Below, piece after piece: positions 25,601-38,658 of a stretch of 64,000 bases of DNA. This DNA is from Hibiscus mutabilis (Eukaryota > Streptophyta > Magnoliopsida > Malvales > Malvaceae): NCBI GenBank assembly GCA_019671005.1, contig CM033741.1:5022001-5086000 (forward strand), in the 5' to 3' direction. Both the position numbers and the translations under genes were made by a program. The notes below the pieces were generated by a model, which saw only the letters and a list, made by a program, of their open reading frames with translations, had not been told where the DNA came from and searched no databases. Each line of letters starts with the position of its first letter. Positions within the stretch are counted from its first letter, which is position 1.

Positions 25601-25938
25601 TCAAATTAAAATATAAAAATTAAATCTACAACTTATTAACCCCAAACTAACCAGAAAAACGAATATACAGCCATTCAGCGCACTCTCCTAACATCGATCA
25701 GCTCCGGAACCAGATGGGTGAAGAAAACAGCAAATGTAATTCACCGGAGGTACAACGCAAGTTTTAGTTTGAGCATAAAGACTAATATTATTATTGTTCA
25801 TTACAAAGTCGCACGCTAAGAAAAGTAAATGTACATCGTCATCTTGTTATTCTTCTTATTCCTCTGTTTGCTACTTGCTACTGCCACCCAAACCGAGACG
25901 GCGGCCAATAAGGAGCCTCTTTATTCTCTACATCAAGC

Positions 25939-28080
25939 TCAACCACTTTCTTTCTCGTACACTTCACTTGCATATTTCCAATTGATGACCTTCCATATGT
26001 TCTTTAGGTAATCTGGTCTAACATTCTTGTACTGCACCATACAAACATAAATCAAAGGAACACCTTAAATGAATATATACTTGCACCTTAAAGAGAAAAA
26101 AGATTCACAACGGATGTCGTCATCATAACAGATCAGTGAATAAGCTACAATCTAGAAAACGAAAAAAAGATTCTCTTAACCGGGAACAAGGTAATATGAT
26201 GCACTCATAAGCTTATTTATGCAAATGAATAAAGTGAACACACTATCTTTTTGAAACTCCCTCTTCACCCAATCACCGGGATACAAGAAGGCAAAATCGT
26301 CAGTTTATTGAATACGAAAAACCAAAAAAGATCACACATATATATATATATATAACTAAGAAACGATAAAAGTTAGGTATATCAAATCAGATGATCGTTG
26401 ATGTAACAAGGCTACTTTGGCATTGTCCTGATCTCCAATATACATGTACTGATCTTTGATTCACATTTGAGCTCATATTATAACAGCATAGTTTGAAAAA
26501 TTACCTGTAAATAATATGCATGCTCCCAAACATCTATCCCAAGCAAAGGAACTAAATGTGGCCCTTTAGTCACAAGTGGATCCTGCAGCAATGATTTCAT
26601 AATTATATTAACATATGTCAGAATCTTCTCAACTTGTAGCTTTTATAATTACAGCAACTCTTACAAGGGACTCTAAACTTGACAAGACTCCAATCTTGCT
26701 GAAACCGAGTACAAGTGACCTCTCTTAAAAAACTAACATCATAGGCCTATAAGGTAATGGGCAACAATGTTACATGGTGTATCTTCCAGAGGCCACAACT
26801 CATAAGATATTCTCAGTTATTAAGTAAGTCTACAACCAGAGCAGGATAAGCAGGGGTATAGAAATAAGTAGATTCACAATGAGGAGAACGAACCAAGAAG
26901 TCCCATAATTGTTCATGGATGACTTTACACTAAATATCGCAAGCATACCTGATTGGCAGTGGTTTCGATCACAAGCTTCTTCAATTCCTTGTCCAGTCCA
27001 AGCCACTGTCAAGACAAGAAGTAAGCAAACGAGAGAAAAAAGAGGAAGCAATAACAGTTGCAAACCATTCATGATTAGATGCCCAAGGAAACAAAAAAAA
27101 AAAAAAGTGAACCCATAACAAACAAAATCACTGACCACCCAACCAGAGCCTTGCAAAGCAGCACCCTCGGCATTGATCTTCTGAATCAATGTTTCTAATG
27201 AGCCGAAGTTCGTATCAATAACCCAGCCCAAAGAACCTTTTGGAGGCTCACCTCCTCCTTCCTGTTCAAAGAACAAGCTTCATTACATATTCGTAAGATT
27301 TGAAAAACGAATTCAAAACATAAACTTACACGAATAGGGGCAAAGTTCTGCCAAAAAATTGAGTGATTGATATGACCTGCAGCAGATAACAGTCATTCAA
27401 CATGAAAGGAACTGAACGTAATCGCAAATTAAGTACTGGAAATGAAACAAAATGATGGCTGAGGCTACAAAAAACTATACTAGTTACTAAGAATCATTCA
27501 TCAAGCAAAACTAAGCTATCCGCTATGCTAGTATCTCATATGATTCCTTCTAATCAAAATTGCAATAATTAATAAACTGTCTAAATCTAACATTTACTAT
27601 CCAAAACAATAACATAGTTTTCTAATCACTTGCTTTTTGCTAATTGCTAAAACGTTAAATCATCATCTCTTATCATTTCAAAGGATTGCATTCTAAACAT
27701 TTAGTAATTCCAAAATCCTATATGCTTTCATACCCCTAATCAACAGGCAAGTAAATTAGGTGATAAAAAATAAAAAAAAAAAGTTTACCTCCGCCATTGA
27801 ACTTGATGGCGCTTTGCAACTTAACGACGGTGGAAGAATCGCCTTTCTGGATAGCCTCGTGGAGTTGTTCCAATGCCTTGTTATAGTTAGTGATGTAAGT
27901 TTGATGATGCTTCTGGTGATGGAGCTGCATAATCTCACCACTGATGGCCGGCTCAAGAGCGCCATAGTCGTAAGGAAGATCGGGGAGCGAGAAGGTCTGC
28001 AGGGCACGAGACTGAGTCAGCCTCGTCGAGTTGAGAGCCAAGGTTAGGGTTTTCCTGGTTGCTAATGAACGAAGTGCCAT
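25939..28080 (-). CDS. MSD1: Manganese superoxide dismutase, mitochondrial
   Basis: Six minus-strand exons (27789-28080, 27330-27376, 27136-27261, 26949-27005, 26505-26582, 25939-26031) give 230 residues and TGA. The enzyme converts superoxide to H2O2 and O2. Residues 1-28 are an Arg/Ser/Thr-rich mitochondrial presequence. The mature part starts at about TFSLPDLPYDYGALEP. The Mn ligands are visible: H54 (LHHQKHH), H102 (HINHSIFW), D191 and H195 (DVWEHAYY). The length is normal for plant Mn-SOD. An out-of-frame ATG at 28127-28129 precedes the start, but a TATA-like element at 28151-28160 would put the transcription start close to or past it. The next gene in the same direction is RPS26. It could equally be the MSD2-type copy; the presequence favours the mitochondrial one. 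Confidence 0.96.
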
Positions 28081-29320
28081 TTGGAGACGAGAAGATTCTT
28101 TTTTTTTTCGAAGTCGAGAGGAGATACATGAAGCCTGAAACACAGAGGAATTTATATATGGATGGGAAGAGCTAGCGTGACATGCGGGTGGAGTTATTTG
28201 GATTTGGTAAAATTATTAGACAGATTCGGCTTATCACGTTATTCGTGATTCCAGTTAGTAAAATTTATTTATTTTATCTTAATTTTCAGATAATTATCTA
28301 CTTTTTCTTGACATGTAAAAAATAAGTAAAAATTTACTTAAAAAATAAGATGAATTGATTTTATTTGCTGAAATCACGAATGATATAATAAGTCAGGTCT
28401 ATTTAATAATTTTTAATGGATTTAACAGTTTTATATAAATTTGGGTAAATGTACATTTTGACATCTAAAATTAACATTAAGTTTCAATTTAACGTCTAAT
28501 TTTTTAATTAGATATTCAAAATTGGTTTCAAGATTTGATTTGATGGTTAAATTTTTTTCTGTTTAATTAGGTACCTAATTTAAATTTGACTTTTCTTATC
28601 TAAATTGATAATTACATTTTTTAATCAATTTAAATCAGAAAAATTAAGTTTATGTACTAATTTAAACTAATAAATAAATTTTAAATATTTAATTAGACAA
28701 AAAATTACTATCAAATGAAATTTTAAAAATCAAATTTAAATATTAAAATACAAATTTTGTATAGTGCAAATTTTGGCACTATACAAAACTAGTAAACTTA
28801 TTAGATAATTTAAAGTAGTCGAATTTAAGTTAGATTCAAGAACAATCCAATCTACGTTATCTTTCAAATACTATGTTTTAACCAACAATATAACACGGGA
28901 AATGATTTCATAGAATTTAATTTATTTTTAAATAAATATCTTGTTTCGCCCATAATATTACCGACGCGGTAGCTGGAAATGGAATTCAGGGTGCGAGGAC
29001 GGGTTGGAAGCGGGAAACAATGGGTATCGGTTTACACGTGTCATTTTGAGTATTGTTTTGTGCCGACACTTATCTGATTCATAAAAGTTTTAATTTTAAA
29101 CATCCCAAATTGGTGAAACTCAAAGTTAAATTCTCCACTTAATTAACAAGGTTTAAATTAAAGTTATCAAATGTATATTGAATCAATTCAATGCAAACAA
29201 AAATTGAAAAGAGGACCATTTCTTTTATGCTTAATGACTTGTGAAGTACTTGAATTTTTGGGAAAAAATCAATTTAGTCACAAACTTTTTTTTCACTCGA
29301 TTAGACTTTTAAGCGTAATT
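28081..29320. other. Intergenic spacer upstream of Mn-SOD
   Basis: AT-rich, no gene. A perfect 13-bp hairpin (TTTTGTATAGTGC, 8-nt loop, then its complement) lies at 28755-28788. It could be a terminator-like or MITE-derived fold. Confidence 0.5.
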
Positions 29321-29324
29321 ATAT

Positions 29325-29540
29325 CTTGTAATGGTAGTGAAAATTTTTATTCCACAAATATGACTCATTTAACTCTAAAATTTAAAATCCAAAACCCTAG
29401 CACTAAAACCCTAAACTCTAAATTATGGCCATAAATTATAAACCATACAACATAAAACCTAAACTAAAACTCTAAACTCTACATTAGATCTAACTCTAGA
29501 AAATAATTTTTCTGCCATTAGTGCATGAAATATTTTCTCA
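29325..29540. mobile_element. MITE-like unit with CCCTAAA-rich core
   Basis: The left end TGGTAGTGAAAATTTTTATT and the reverse-complemented right end ATGGCAGAAAAATTATTTTC form rough inverted ends. They surround a core (29390-29495) of degenerate AAACCCTAAA units, the same plan as 9212-9425 and 56645-56905. No ORF. Borders are approximate. Confidence 0.4.
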
Positions 29541-29981
29541 ACTTTGAAACCCAAAAAAATTAACCAAAATAAATTTTTAACCGATTAAAGCCGTTATGGC
29601 GTGATATGATAGTTCACAATATTAACACGATAATTCACATGTGAATAATCAATTGGATAAGCCCACAACCTTTTTAAAAAATAATTGAACTCCCTTATCA
29701 AATCATAATTCACATATAAACCATCGCATCAATATTGTAATGATCAATAATAATTTTACAAGCTATATTGATTTTTTAAAAGTTTAATTAAATGTAAAAA
29801 AAAATCAAAAACTGAATTGAGTTTTTTTCTCAAATGTTTGAAAACTAAAAAACCATTAAACCTTTCTTTTATTAAGCTTGTTAACTTTTGTTAGATATAG
29901 TAATAGAGTGTTGTTTATATCATACTAAAAATGTAGATTCAAATAACTGTGTTTGAATTTTTTTCTTTTCTTTTTTTTTGG

Positions 29982-30442
29982 TATAAAGTCAAAAAATACC
30001 TCATAACGTTCGATTGAATAGTCACTTTAGCATTTATTTTTTAGGAGCAATTTAATCATCAACGTTTTTTGTGTCAAAATAGTCCATCTGTTGATGAAAA
30101 TTGTTAGAAAACTGACGTTAAATAGTTTGAAATGACTTAACAAAATGATAAGTCACAAAAAAATATTATTTTATATTTTATATAATTTATAAAATTATCT
30201 TTAACTGATGTAACGTTTTTTCAAGTTAATACATTTGTCTATATGATATTGTCATGTCAACGTGCACTGCCATATATGTTTGACATGTCATTACAAGCTA
30301 TTTACCGTTAGTTGACTAACAATTTTCATCCGCATATGGTCATTTTGACCCAAAATAAGACATTGATAATTGAATTACTCCAAAAATAATATAGACCAAA
30401 ATAACTATTCAATCAAACTTTAAGGACATTTTTTACTTTATA
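29982..30442. mobile_element. Mutator-type MITE with 9-bp target duplication
   Basis: The 461-bp element has long inverted ends of about 150 bp. Left is TATAAAGTCAAAAAATACC; the right end reverse-complemented is TATAAAGTAAAAAATGTCC. Both continue through GATTGAATAGT and GGATGAAAATTGTTAG-like blocks. It is flanked by a perfect 9-bp direct repeat TTTTTTTGG at 29973-29981 and 30443-30451. Nine-base duplications with long inverted ends are the mark of the Mutator superfamily. There is no transposase, so it is non-autonomous. Confidence 0.85.
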
Positions 30443-30989
30443 TTTTTTTGGCAAAGCTTTTCAGATTTATTTCAACAGTAATGAGATATTTAAGATATTT
30501 TTTGGATCCTACAAATTTAGCATGTTATCAGTCACTTGTACAGATTTCGCAGATCCATGTATTATATACCACGAGGAAAACCCAAGAAAAGCAGCAAATT
30601 TTGCCCATGTATTATATACACGTGGCACTAGTGATAAAATAGAGGATACATATTATAATTATACGTAAACTTTATCAAATATGCAATGTAAAACATGAAC
30701 TTTGTTTGGTAAAAAAATAAAAATAAACTTTGATTTTGTGTAATTGTACACATGAAATTTTATTTTGATTTAATTGTATATAAAAAATTTAATTATATAT
30801 TAAAAATTAATACTTATATAGTCATATGAATAAATATAATTATTTGTGCATGTAATATATATATATTTTTTGAATAGATGTGCATGTAATATGCAAACAA
30901 AAAATGATGCTACATCAATTTAAATTTAGTGTCTTTTTATTTCGGTATTGGGGTTGTTGTTTATTTCGTTAAACTTATGAATTTAAAAA

Positions 30990-31770
30990 TTTATAGCTCC
31001 TAATAATAAGTATTGAAAAAATTGAATTTTAAAAAGTAGGCTCCTAATAACAAGTATTGAAAAAAATAGGTCTCTAACATGTACTGAATTTTTTTTGAAG
31101 AGTATGTTCTTAATAATAAATATTGAGAAAATTTATGTCTCAATTAATAAGTATTGAGAAAAACGGACCCGTAATAACAAATATTAGAAAATTCTAAATG
31201 TTAAGATAAGGTACTAATAACAAATATTGAAAAAAAATGAGTTCGTAATAATAAGAATTGAAAAAATTGGGTCATAATAACAAATATTAGAAAAAACCGA
31301 GTCTCTAATAACAAGTATTGGGAAAAAATAAATTTGAAGAACATGTCTATAATAACAAATATTGCGAAAAAATTAGGCCTTTAATAACAAGTATTGTGAA
31401 AAAATTGGACCCTAATAATAAATATTGAAAAAATTGTATTTTAAGAGTAGACCATTTATAACAAATATTGAAAAATTAAATTTTAAAAGTAGATCCCTAA
31501 TAACAAATATTAAAAACAAATTGAACTATTAATAACAAGCGTTAAAAAATTGGGCCAATGCTGAAATGTATTGAAAATAATTGGATCCCTAATAGCAAAT
31601 ATTAAAAACAAATCGAAGTCCTAATAACAAGTGTTAAAAAATTGGGCCCCTAATAATAAGTATTGAAAATAATTGGACCCCAAATAATAGATGTTGAAAA
31701 GTAAATAAATTTTAATAGTAGGCCTAATAATAACTATTGAAAAGTTAGATCATAATACTAAATATTATAA
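30990..31770. repeat. Degenerate minisatellite, TAATAACAAATATTGAAAAA core
   Basis: About 25 copies of a TAATAA(C/T)AA(A/G)TATTGAAAAA core are spaced about 25-45 bp apart. Variable linkers such as TTGGGTC, AGGCCTT or GGACCC lie between them, and some linkers contain TTTTAAAAGTAG. The run ends near GGTCATGACCAGGGACGGCT. No protein frame is kept. Confidence 0.85.
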
Positions 31771-32809
31771 CAACAAAAAATTAGGTCATGACCAGGGACG
31801 GCTCTGCTCCTGAAAAATGAATCAAATAAAAATATCATATACATATACATATTTAAATCCATGTATAATATTACATATTTTACTAAAAGATATTTATCTA
31901 AAAGAGTAGTGAAGCCCATCCTGAATTTTTTAAAGTTCACATATTTGGCTTTAATTTTTTAAATTTTTTTATGAATTAATCTTTAAATCTTATGACTTAT
32001 GCCTACTCTAAAATTTTAAATTTTTTATAAATTGTGTTCACCCTTAAAAATATTTTAATTTATGTCTACTCAAAAAAAAAATTCTGGATCTGCTCCTTTA
32101 AAAAAGTGTCGGGTTAAAAATCAAGCTAAGCTCGTGGTTCTCCACAGTAACTATAAATAGTAAAAAGTATCGACTACTATCACTCGTTTTACGTTATGTT
32201 TTGACCCCCATGAACCGCAAGCAAGTATACGCGAAGATCGAAGCATGATAAAAAATTTAACCATTGAATGCAGAAATGAAGTTAAGATTAAACATCATCA
32301 AGAGTTAAAATATTAAATTTAAAATTATAAAAATGTATTTAATATTTAAACTTAAAATTTATTAGGCAATGCCTAACTTGTCCAATATTTATATTTATAA
32401 AGACCTAAATTATTATTTAATAAAAAAAAATTAAAGGCACGACTTCATTCTTCTTTAGTTCAAGCCCTTATTGATTATATATTTAATAAGTTCTTATTTT
32501 TTTTACTTTAAATATTTATTTTTTACAGGGGCCATATTGTTATTAGACCAAAACTTAACTAATATTTAAATTTTATAATAGGGGTTGAAACCCCTTGGGC
32601 AACAAGGGAGTTTTGTCCATGATTGGATGTAGTTTAAGTTATATTGTTCTTTAAAAACAATCCAGATTCAAAATTTGGAGATGATATAGTTGAGAGGAGT
32701 AGTTATGAACCACAAACATGTGATTATAATAGTATCATATGTATTTTGAAAAACGGACATGAAAGATACGAAAGAACAAAATTACAGTTTATTTCCTGAT
32801 GGAGCATAG
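31771..32809. other. Intergenic spacer
   Basis: No gene. Bases 31795-32100 hold TE-like terminal motifs (GGGACGGCTCTGCTCC and CTGGATCTGCTCC) around AT-rich DNA. The remainder is featureless. Confidence 0.4.
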
Positions 32810-33156
32810 ACGGGGGCGGAGCTTAGGCCAGGCCTAAAGGGACCTTGGCCCCTCCAAGATTTAAAAATTTTATAATTATTCCTCTATTTTTATGAAAATT
32901 TTAATTTGACCCCTCAAATTTTTAGAAATTTATATTAAAAATAATATTTTTTAATATTGTTAATTAAATTATCTAAAATTTTATTTTGGTCACTTTAATT
33001 TTTTTAGTCTAATGACAATTTAAGTCATTATAATTTAAATATTAAATAAATTAAGCATTACCCCTCAATTTTGAATTTAAATACTTGATAAATTTTTATA
33101 TTTTTAAAAGTAAGTAATTTGCCCCCTCCTGGCATTATATCCTGGCTTCGTCCTCG
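32810..33156. mobile_element. Putative small inverted-repeat element
   Basis: The left end ACGGGGGCGGAGC and the reverse-complemented right end CGAGGACGAAGC are similar, and the sequences inside them (GGCCCCTCC; GCCCCCTCC) are also related. The interior is AT-rich and lacks an ORF. No clear target duplication, so borders and class are tentative. Confidence 0.4.
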
Positions 33157-36123
33157 AACATTAGACAATAGAGGTAGGTTTAGAGTTCTTAGGGTGGTTT
33201 CTTCTTGTGACGGTTTATACTTACTATGTAAACATTCTGAATGGCAAAAGGTCGAGCTTCTAAATTATGATAGGATTGAAGGAATATTATATGATTTGGT
33301 ACTCGATGCTAATGCTACCTAAGTGGTTAGCTCAATTCCAAGTCTGTCCAAAGTAATCTTTGGCTTATTTTGAAGCAAAACGACATGCTTTAAGTCTAAC
33401 TGCTATTCTTAAGTATGTTTATTTCTTTGTTTCTAAAACAGCATCGTGCTTTGCACTGCCCCAAAAGACAAAAATTGTCTAAGCCAGTGGATGTTTTGTT
33501 GTTTACGTTGTTCTCTTCTGTTTTCGTTTTCAATGCAATGAATTCCATCATTTACTGCTAATACTTACAAGTTCCAGAGAGCTAAGAACCTGACTAAACT
33601 ATGTTCAATATCGAAAAGGACAAAAACGATTTGGAAAGATTAAGGTCCCTCCTCAATCAAATCTACATCTACCATGCATGTTTCAGTATAAATGCATGGC
33701 ATGCTCACCTTAAAAATTTCAAGTCTTGTTGAGCCAGAGAAATTGGTATCCCGTTTGATGCAATTGTCTTAATCATGTGCTCCGAAAGCGAATGCCAAGC
33801 AGCTTCCCCGAATGATCTTTCCAACACGGGAGATAAAAATGATTATAACAATGGTGGAAGAGCAGGAGGAAGGACGTTTGTTCATAAGTTTCAGGGTTGG
33901 TTTCAGAAAATTATGGTGACATTCTTGTTCTCCGTACTTTTGCACCCAGATGTTCATCTACTTTCTTCTTCATTCCAATCTAAAAGACCTGAAACTTTCA
34001 ACAGATGAAATTATTTAACTGTACTGAACTTCCTAGCCACTCTAATGTTGTCTTAAGATAACATGAGAGATGATACACCGATGTACTACTTCGCACAAGT
34101 TGTTTGTTCTCTAGATAGTGAGAGTACTATACCTGTTGTTACACACACACACACACACTAGGCAGAGACTGAAAGAAACACAAACTTATCGGCTCTCAAT
34201 ACAGCTACCTTCATGGAGACAAATCTACTGGCTCTATCTTTATTGGATTTGTGAATTATCAAACAATGTCGAAAGTTAATACTCCTATAAAATTGCCATT
34301 TTCTCCGGTATGAGTTAAATGGTTTCAACTTGATTGAGACCCGAGTTCAATGGCTCAGAAATGATCAAGTTGAGCAAATGTATTTCTCTGCATAATATGA
34401 TTTGTCACAAAACTAAAAAAACGAGGCTCGAAAAGTTACAGAAGAATGAAATTCTTTTCACATATGTACAGTCAAATTGAGCAAATGTAGTTCTAATACA
34501 AAAAACATCCACAAATTTGTTGTGTAAGCATCTAATCAAACAGGTGAATAACAATGAATAGGTTCATGTATCCCTTGTTGACTGGAAAAATAATTTAGCC
34601 CCTCTTTAATTTTCACTTATCGGTAAAGCGAAGTTACAAGCATGGATCAAATTAGCTTCACCAACTTCTTCCTCATCCTTTTCCAATTACACCATTAGTT
34701 TATAAAATGTTTTTGTGTCTGAATTTCAACAATCTATATAAAAAAGGCAGTAATTGGAGAACTCAAATGCCTACTTCAGTTTTGAAGCTACAATGGAATT
34801 TGTTGAGACTCTACAGATGATTTACCATTAGAGGCTAGCGTTTTAACTTTAACCGACTTATGGTAGAAATACGAGTTGAATGCGATAAAAGTAATTCGAT
34901 AGATCAACTTAGGAAAGTAATTCAAGAGGATTACAGATAATAGATTTGACAAGTGGTGGTGCATCCTCTCGGGCTTTAATATTCTCCCTAATCCAGATGC
35001 TCCATTCAATTCACAGCACAAGCTTCGATATTCTTAAAACAACCTTCCTAAACTTGCCAAGAGGAAAATAGTATTTCATTTATAAGAGCAATTACTTCAA
35101 ATTTTCCGACCTCATTTTGGCTGCGGAGAGGATTCTGCCTTTCTAACATAGAAGCAAATTTTATCCAGATATTTTTAATTATACTTGCAATCTATGGCTG
35201 ACTCCATGATAGAGAACAAGTCAAAGTTAGTCTTAGGAATGTATACTGACCTAACGAAAGAGCCTTTAAGAAAAAGATACAAAAAAGATACAAAACGTAA
35301 CGTTAGATACTATTTTAATTTTCTCTTTCCTAGTTAGCATGTTGTTGTATTTTTTAATGCGAGATACTAAAATAGATACAAAACGTAACGTTGATACTAT
35401 TTTGACAAAAAAGATAAATAGGGTAGAAAATAGAAATATATGTAAAAGTTAGGTACTAAATGTGTAGAATTTGTGAGATTAAGCAAAGTTCTGGGAAGAT
35501 TGAAAAACACTAAACTCAGCAATACTTAAACCTAATAGTGATTTATTCACACAAAAAAAAGTGGACGAATAGGGTTATTTTTTTTAGCAAATGAAGATAA
35601 AATTTGTTAGAAAGATAAATTGAGGTGAAAAAGAGAAAAATATTTTCATTGGATAATAAGAAAGCACCGATTAAGGCGTGAAACACTAGAAGAAAAAAAA
35701 TCGAAAAAAGAAGAAGTTATATGATAATCAGAGCATGACCAATAGGGATTTGTCTAAAAGAAAACCCGTTAACCTAAGGGCTAATATGAGGCCTTTTATT
35801 CTTGACCGTCCGATGTATCTAATTCAGTTATAAACGTTAGATTAAAAAAGAAAACCCGGTGAACCGGTTACCTTAGGAAAAGGGTAAAAAGCTACTCAAA
35901 ACCAGCCAACTCATATCTGATATCCCTTAGTTGAGCGGGAAAACACTGAGGGGTTAGGGTAAGGATTTTCTCAAACACGTTGGAAGCATTAAAGGATTTC
36001 GGTAGTGGGGGATTTTGATTTCTGAGGGAGATCCCTTCCTCAAAATCCCCTTTTCATTTTCATTTGATTTTGCTATTTATTTCCCCCGTTTTATGATCGG
36101 GTTGTCCACATCTCCTTCCACTC
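33157..36123. other. Spacer with possible gene relics
   Basis: Base composition is more gene-like at 33160-34010, but no family is recognised. One open stretch (33171-33322) reads GRFRVLRVVSSCDGLYLLCK, faintly like an F-box-associated domain. Another (33775-34008) has a basic, Ser-rich end. Neither has convincing splice context. A (CA)n microsatellite lies at 34141-34158. A direct repeat (GATACAAAACGTAACGTT) occurs near 35288 and 35377. The UBP pseudogene promoter region probably lies in 35750-36123. Confidence 0.35.
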
Positions 36124-38658
36124 ATGACTTTAATGACTACTCCGCCGGTTGATGTACGTTCCATTCTTCCCTCTCTTGACTTTCAATAAATATTTTAGTA
36201 CTTTTATTTGTTTTTTTTTCATGGTGGAAATGCTGGAATGTTATTTTTTTTTAAATTGAGAAGTGTTTAATGGACGTAGATTTCGTGGGCTCCATTGTGC
36301 TTTTCTTAGTGCAGTGAGGGTGTAATAAATAGGGTTTTGTTTGAGCGAGTTAGGGTTGGGTTTCTGTTGATCGGAGCTTTGACATTTTGGAAATTTGGAT
36401 TTTGGAACAGAAGGAAGACGAGGAGATGCTTGTGCCGCATTCGGATATTGTCGAAGGACCTCAGCCAATGGAAGGTTTGTGTTTGTATTTCTTTTAGAGG
36501 TTTTTAGTATACTGTAATAGATATTATTTTGTGGACAATCTTAAGTTGATTCAAAGGTCGGTTGTAATTATGGTGTGATGATGGAATAATAATTTGATCA
36601 GCTAGGTTGTTAGGGCTTTGATATTATTTTTTGTTGATTTTATGATTTTGCCTAATTTTAGTTGCTCAAGTCGAGCCGGCTAGTACAGCTGAGAATCAGC
36701 AAGTGGAGGAATCTCAATCATTGAAATTCACTTGGACAATTGACAATTTTTCTAGGCTCAACACCAAGAAGCTCTATTCTGATATATTTGTTGTTGGTGG
36801 CTATAAATGGTAAAGTGGGAATTTCTTTGTTGTTACTGGAACGTTTGATTGGTCTGGTTCAATCTATCATGTGATTGATTTTTGGATGATGTGTTGATTC
36901 TTCTGTTCAGGCGGGTACTAATTTTTCCAAAGGGGAATAACGTGGATACCACTTGTCAATGTACCTCGATGTTGCTGATTCTTCTGCATTGCCGCATGGT
37001 TGGAGTAGATATGCTCAGTTTAGCTTGGCAGTGGTTAATCAAGTCCATCACAAATATTCAATTAGAAAGGGTATATTCTAACTTCGTTTAGGTTTGGTGT
37101 TTTGTCTTTTTATATCAAATCCTACACTTGTCATTCATATATACAGAGGCTTCACTTTAATGCAATCTTGGTTGCTTGGAAAGAAAATGTGTCTTAAACT
37201 GGTAGTTGGTGCTCAATTTTGTTTTTCTTATGTAGCGTTCATTCTTTATCTTTGTCACAGTAGGTGATGGTTCAGACTGTGGACTTATTTCAGTTACAGC
37301 TATGCTTTTTCCTAGTTGTGGCTTAGGAACAACAAGTGGAGATTCATGATTTGGTTTATTCATGTATGTATTCCACTTGGATTTTGAGAAGACTTGACTT
37401 GAAAGGAAATAGAATGTTTAGGAGAATCTGCTGCAAATATTTAACATCCCAAAACTAGAGAGTTTTGATGAAAATTAAAAGTTCATGCTAATCAAAATTG
37501 ACTTATTGCTCTAGATGTTAGGATATTCTTTCTGATGATAATGACAATTCAGTGGTTCTTAAAATTTTCTTATTTCTCAGTAGGATATGTTTTGACATTC
37601 TATCTATATAATATAATCTTATGTTGAATTAATTTTTGATTAACTAACTAGATATAATTGTATTTATTTATTCCCTTTTTCCTTTTTGATTTCTCCTACA
37701 AGCATTCTGGTACAAATAGATTGATAATAAGATCTTTTACGTATGCTGCCTTATTCTATATTTTTATTCATTCTATTTTCATGATGATTTACTTTGGAGT
37801 TGAGTTTCAGTGTCTTTCAGTAATATGTTTTTCCATTTTTGCTCATATTCTAGTTTAGGCCACATTTTTTTGTTTTATTATAGGTTGACCTGATCATCTT
37901 ATATTCCATTTGTCTTTTGAATAGCTAACTGATTCTTCTCATTCCTATTTTATCGAGACCAAATAATATGCAGAACTGGAAAAAATATGCCCCTGGATAA
38001 ATTTTATGAATAGAAATAGTATGAAAAGGTTATAAGTTATACTATTCCTATGTATTTCTGAAATTGATAATTTGTTCCACAATAAGGTGGTTAGATGTTG
38101 TCCTCTCTTGGTCAGATTATTTTTGTTATGTTTATTGCAAGCATTTGGGTGTTTAGAGGATATAGTTTATTTTTAGCTGGAAGAAAGGGGTCTTTGTGGT
38201 ATTGAAGATTCTTTCTTGTTCCTAATTCAATATTGAAGTTTATCCAAAACTTAGCTAGTTCCTTGCTTTTAACTTTCATTTGTAGACACTCAACACCAGT
38301 TCAATGCAAGAGAGAGCGATTGGGGTTTCAAATCAATTATGCCTCTCAGCGATCTTTATGACCCTAGTAAAGGGTATATTGTGAATGACACTGTTGCTGT
38401 TGAAGCTGAGGTTGTTGTCCGTAAGATACAGGATTACTGGTCATATGACTCGAAGAAAGAAACTGGTTATGTTGGACTTAAGAACCAAGGAGCAACTTGT
38501 TGCATGAACTCGCCTCTACAGACTCTATACCATATACCATACTTCAGAAAGGTGTGAGTCTCATTTTTTTAGTCAATTTGGATTATTCTTATGCTCTTAG
38601 TTTAATTGGAGTGAAATATGTAATTTTTAATGTTTTATTTCAGGCCGTATACCACATG
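36124..38658 (+). pseudogene. Truncated, frameshifted ubiquitin-specific protease (UBP12/13 type)
   Basis: The first six exons of a UBP12/UBP13-like deubiquitinase can be followed: 36124-36153, 36411-36474, 36662-36809, 36911-37070, 38286-38551, 38644-38658. They encode the acidic N-terminus (EDEEMLVPHSDIVEGPQPME), the MATH domain (LKFTWTIDNFSRLNTKKLYS and on) and the start of the USP domain (GYVGLKNQGATCCMNSPLQT). Three things break it. Two extra bases at 36948-36949 shift the frame after GNNVD. The conserved Tyr and Leu near the catalytic Cys (usual CYMNSLLQT) are Cys and Pro. Homology stops after AVYHM at 38658, where copia-type sequence begins and a stop follows. Introns are kept, so it is not a retrocopy. 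A functional MATH-only product is unlikely because of the shift. Confidence 0.88.

Noticed and set aside
36241..36468. Minus-strand 75-codon ORF
   Set aside because: Antisense of UBP pseudogene exon 2 and intron 1.
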